Assembly (NCBI GenBank): GCA_945869725.1
Contig: CAMBPO010000056.1
Span: 1 to 14,517 of the forward strand
DNA length: 14,517 nt
Reading direction: 5' to 3'
Source of the DNA: Klebsiella pneumoniae
GTDB lineage: Bacteria; Pseudomonadota; Gammaproteobacteria; Pseudomonadales; Pseudohongiellaceae
Both the position numbers and the translations under genes were made by a program. Below are positions 13,828-14,517 of this stretch, in pieces. A model generated the notes under the pieces. It made no database searches, had not been told where the DNA came from, and saw nothing but the letters and a program-made list of their open reading frames with translations. Each line of letters opens with the position of its first letter. The first letter of the stretch is position 1.

Positions 13828-14511
13828 ATGAAAAATATATCCGGCGCTGCAAAAGGCCAGCGCGGCTTTACCCTGATCGAAATCGCAATTGTATTGGTGA
13901 TTGTTGGCTTGCTTCTCGGTGGTGTTTTACAAGGTCAGCAACTGATTGAGAACTCTCGTGTGCGTGCTGCTGTTAATGACTTCAAAAGCATATCGGCTGC
14001 CACTACTTCCTACTTGGACACTTTCTCTCGACTGCCTGGCGATGATGGCAACCTGCTTGCTTTGCAGGGCCGTGGCCCAAATTGGACACCACTCACCCTA
14101 GCTGGAAACACTGATGGAGTGATAGGTGCTGGTTCGGTAACTATGTTAGCTCCCGTAGGTCCCATAAGTGTGAATAATGAGGGGCTTGCTTTTTGGGTTC
14201 ACTTGAGAACGGCAGGCTTTATCCCTGGCAGTGTAACTGCAACTGGTGCTGCCGCATTGCCCGCCAACCCCTTTGGTGGCGTAATAGGCATCACCAACGC
14301 AGTCGCTGCGGGTATACCCGCTGGTGGCCCAACACTGTGTATGAACGGCGTACCCGGTACGGCGGCTGCTGCTATCGACATTCAGATGGATGACGGGGTA
14401 ACTGACACCGGCAACATACGTGCGGCCGGGAATGGCGCAAGCCCCGCAGGAGCCGCTTTACCTCCCCCATACGCACCAGGCTCAGCATACATTCTCTGCT
14501 ACAAAATGTAA
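13828..14511 (+). CDS. Type IV prepilin, probable major pilin of the system
   Basis: A 227-residue prepilin. The 13-residue leader ends at Gly13, followed by FTLIEIAIVLVIVGLLLGG with Phe at +1 and Glu at +5 (residue 18), an ideal prepilin peptidase and N-methylation site. The globular domain carries an LPGDD motif (69-73), a Gly/Ala/Pro-rich middle, and IDIQMDDGVTDTG (183-195), an acidic loop that could bind calcium. Cys171 and Cys224 probably close a C-terminal disulfide loop, as in many type IV pilins. It has its own leader region and ribosome site, unlike the tightly packed genes before it, which fits a subunit made in large amounts. That it is the major subunit is inferred from this context. 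It stops 6 bases before the window end, so whether more pilin genes follow is unknown. Confidence 0.9.
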   Translation: MKNISGAAKGQRGFTLIEIAIVLVIVGLLLGGVLQGQQLIENSRVRAAVNDFKSISAATTSYLDTFSRLPGDDGNLLALQGRGPNWTPLTLAGNTDGVIGAGSVTMLAPVGPISVNNEGLAFWVHLRTAGFIPGSVTATGAAALPANPFGGVIGITNAVAAGIPAGGPTLCMNGVPGTAAAAIDIQMDDGVTDTGNIRAAGNGASPAGAALPPPYAPGSAYILCYKM

Positions 14512-14517
14512 TCGCGG

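Overview
The window reads as one continuous plus-strand locus for a type IV pilus-like machine of the MSHA (mannose-sensitive haemagglutinin) type, related to type II secretion. Twelve genes run head to tail with gaps of at most 19 bases or with ATGA, TAATG or GTGA overlaps (positions 2-13704). A 123-base regulatory gap follows, then a pilin gene (13828-14511). There is no minus-strand gene, RNA gene, insertion sequence, CRISPR array or prophage gene that I can support. The families (MshM, MshL, MshN, MshE and MshG types), the lipoprotein secretin and the moderate GC content suggest a Gammaproteobacterium, possibly marine. The exact taxon cannot be fixed from this sequence.

Layout. Positions 2-1120 hold the 3' part of an ExeA/MshM-type AAA ATPase with a transmembrane helix and a SPOR-like C-terminus; its Walker A region lies before the window. 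Next come the outer-membrane secretin (1124-2815, MshL type), a transmembrane TPR protein (2835-4397, MshN-like), the assembly ATPase with an MshEN domain (4394-6100, MshE/GspE) and the polytopic platform protein (6107-7312, MshG/GspF). Three alignment-complex proteins follow: a GspL-like PilM-PilN composite (7328-8920), a PilO-like protein (8917-9570) and a periplasmic PilP/GspC-like protein (9572-10207). Then come two minor prepilins (10207-11151, which lacks Glu5, and 11148-11915), a response regulator with a Fis-type helix-turn-helix (11912-12565) and a histidine kinase (12571-13704). The last gene is a larger prepilin with its own leader region, probably the major pilin.

How the genes work together (inference from families). 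The MshE-type ATPase drives the MshG-type platform, and the GspL/PilO/PilP-like proteins link that inner-membrane motor to the secretin. The SPOR-like and TPR proteins probably help place the secretin across peptidoglycan. The two minor prepilins would prime or cap a filament made of the pilin at 13828. The two-component pair sits directly before that pilin and is the obvious candidate for controlling its separate transcription. No prepilin peptidase, PilT-type retraction ATPase or large adhesin is present here, so those functions must be encoded elsewhere or be absent.

Most notable points: a rearranged MSHA-like gene order with an embedded two-component system; loss of both c-di-GMP-contacting glutamines in the MshEN domain; a Glu5-less prepilin with a calcium-loop-like motif; three in-frame tandem or direct repeats in linker or tail segments of three different machine proteins; and a pilin leader region with inverted repeats and an off-spacing sigma-54-like box.
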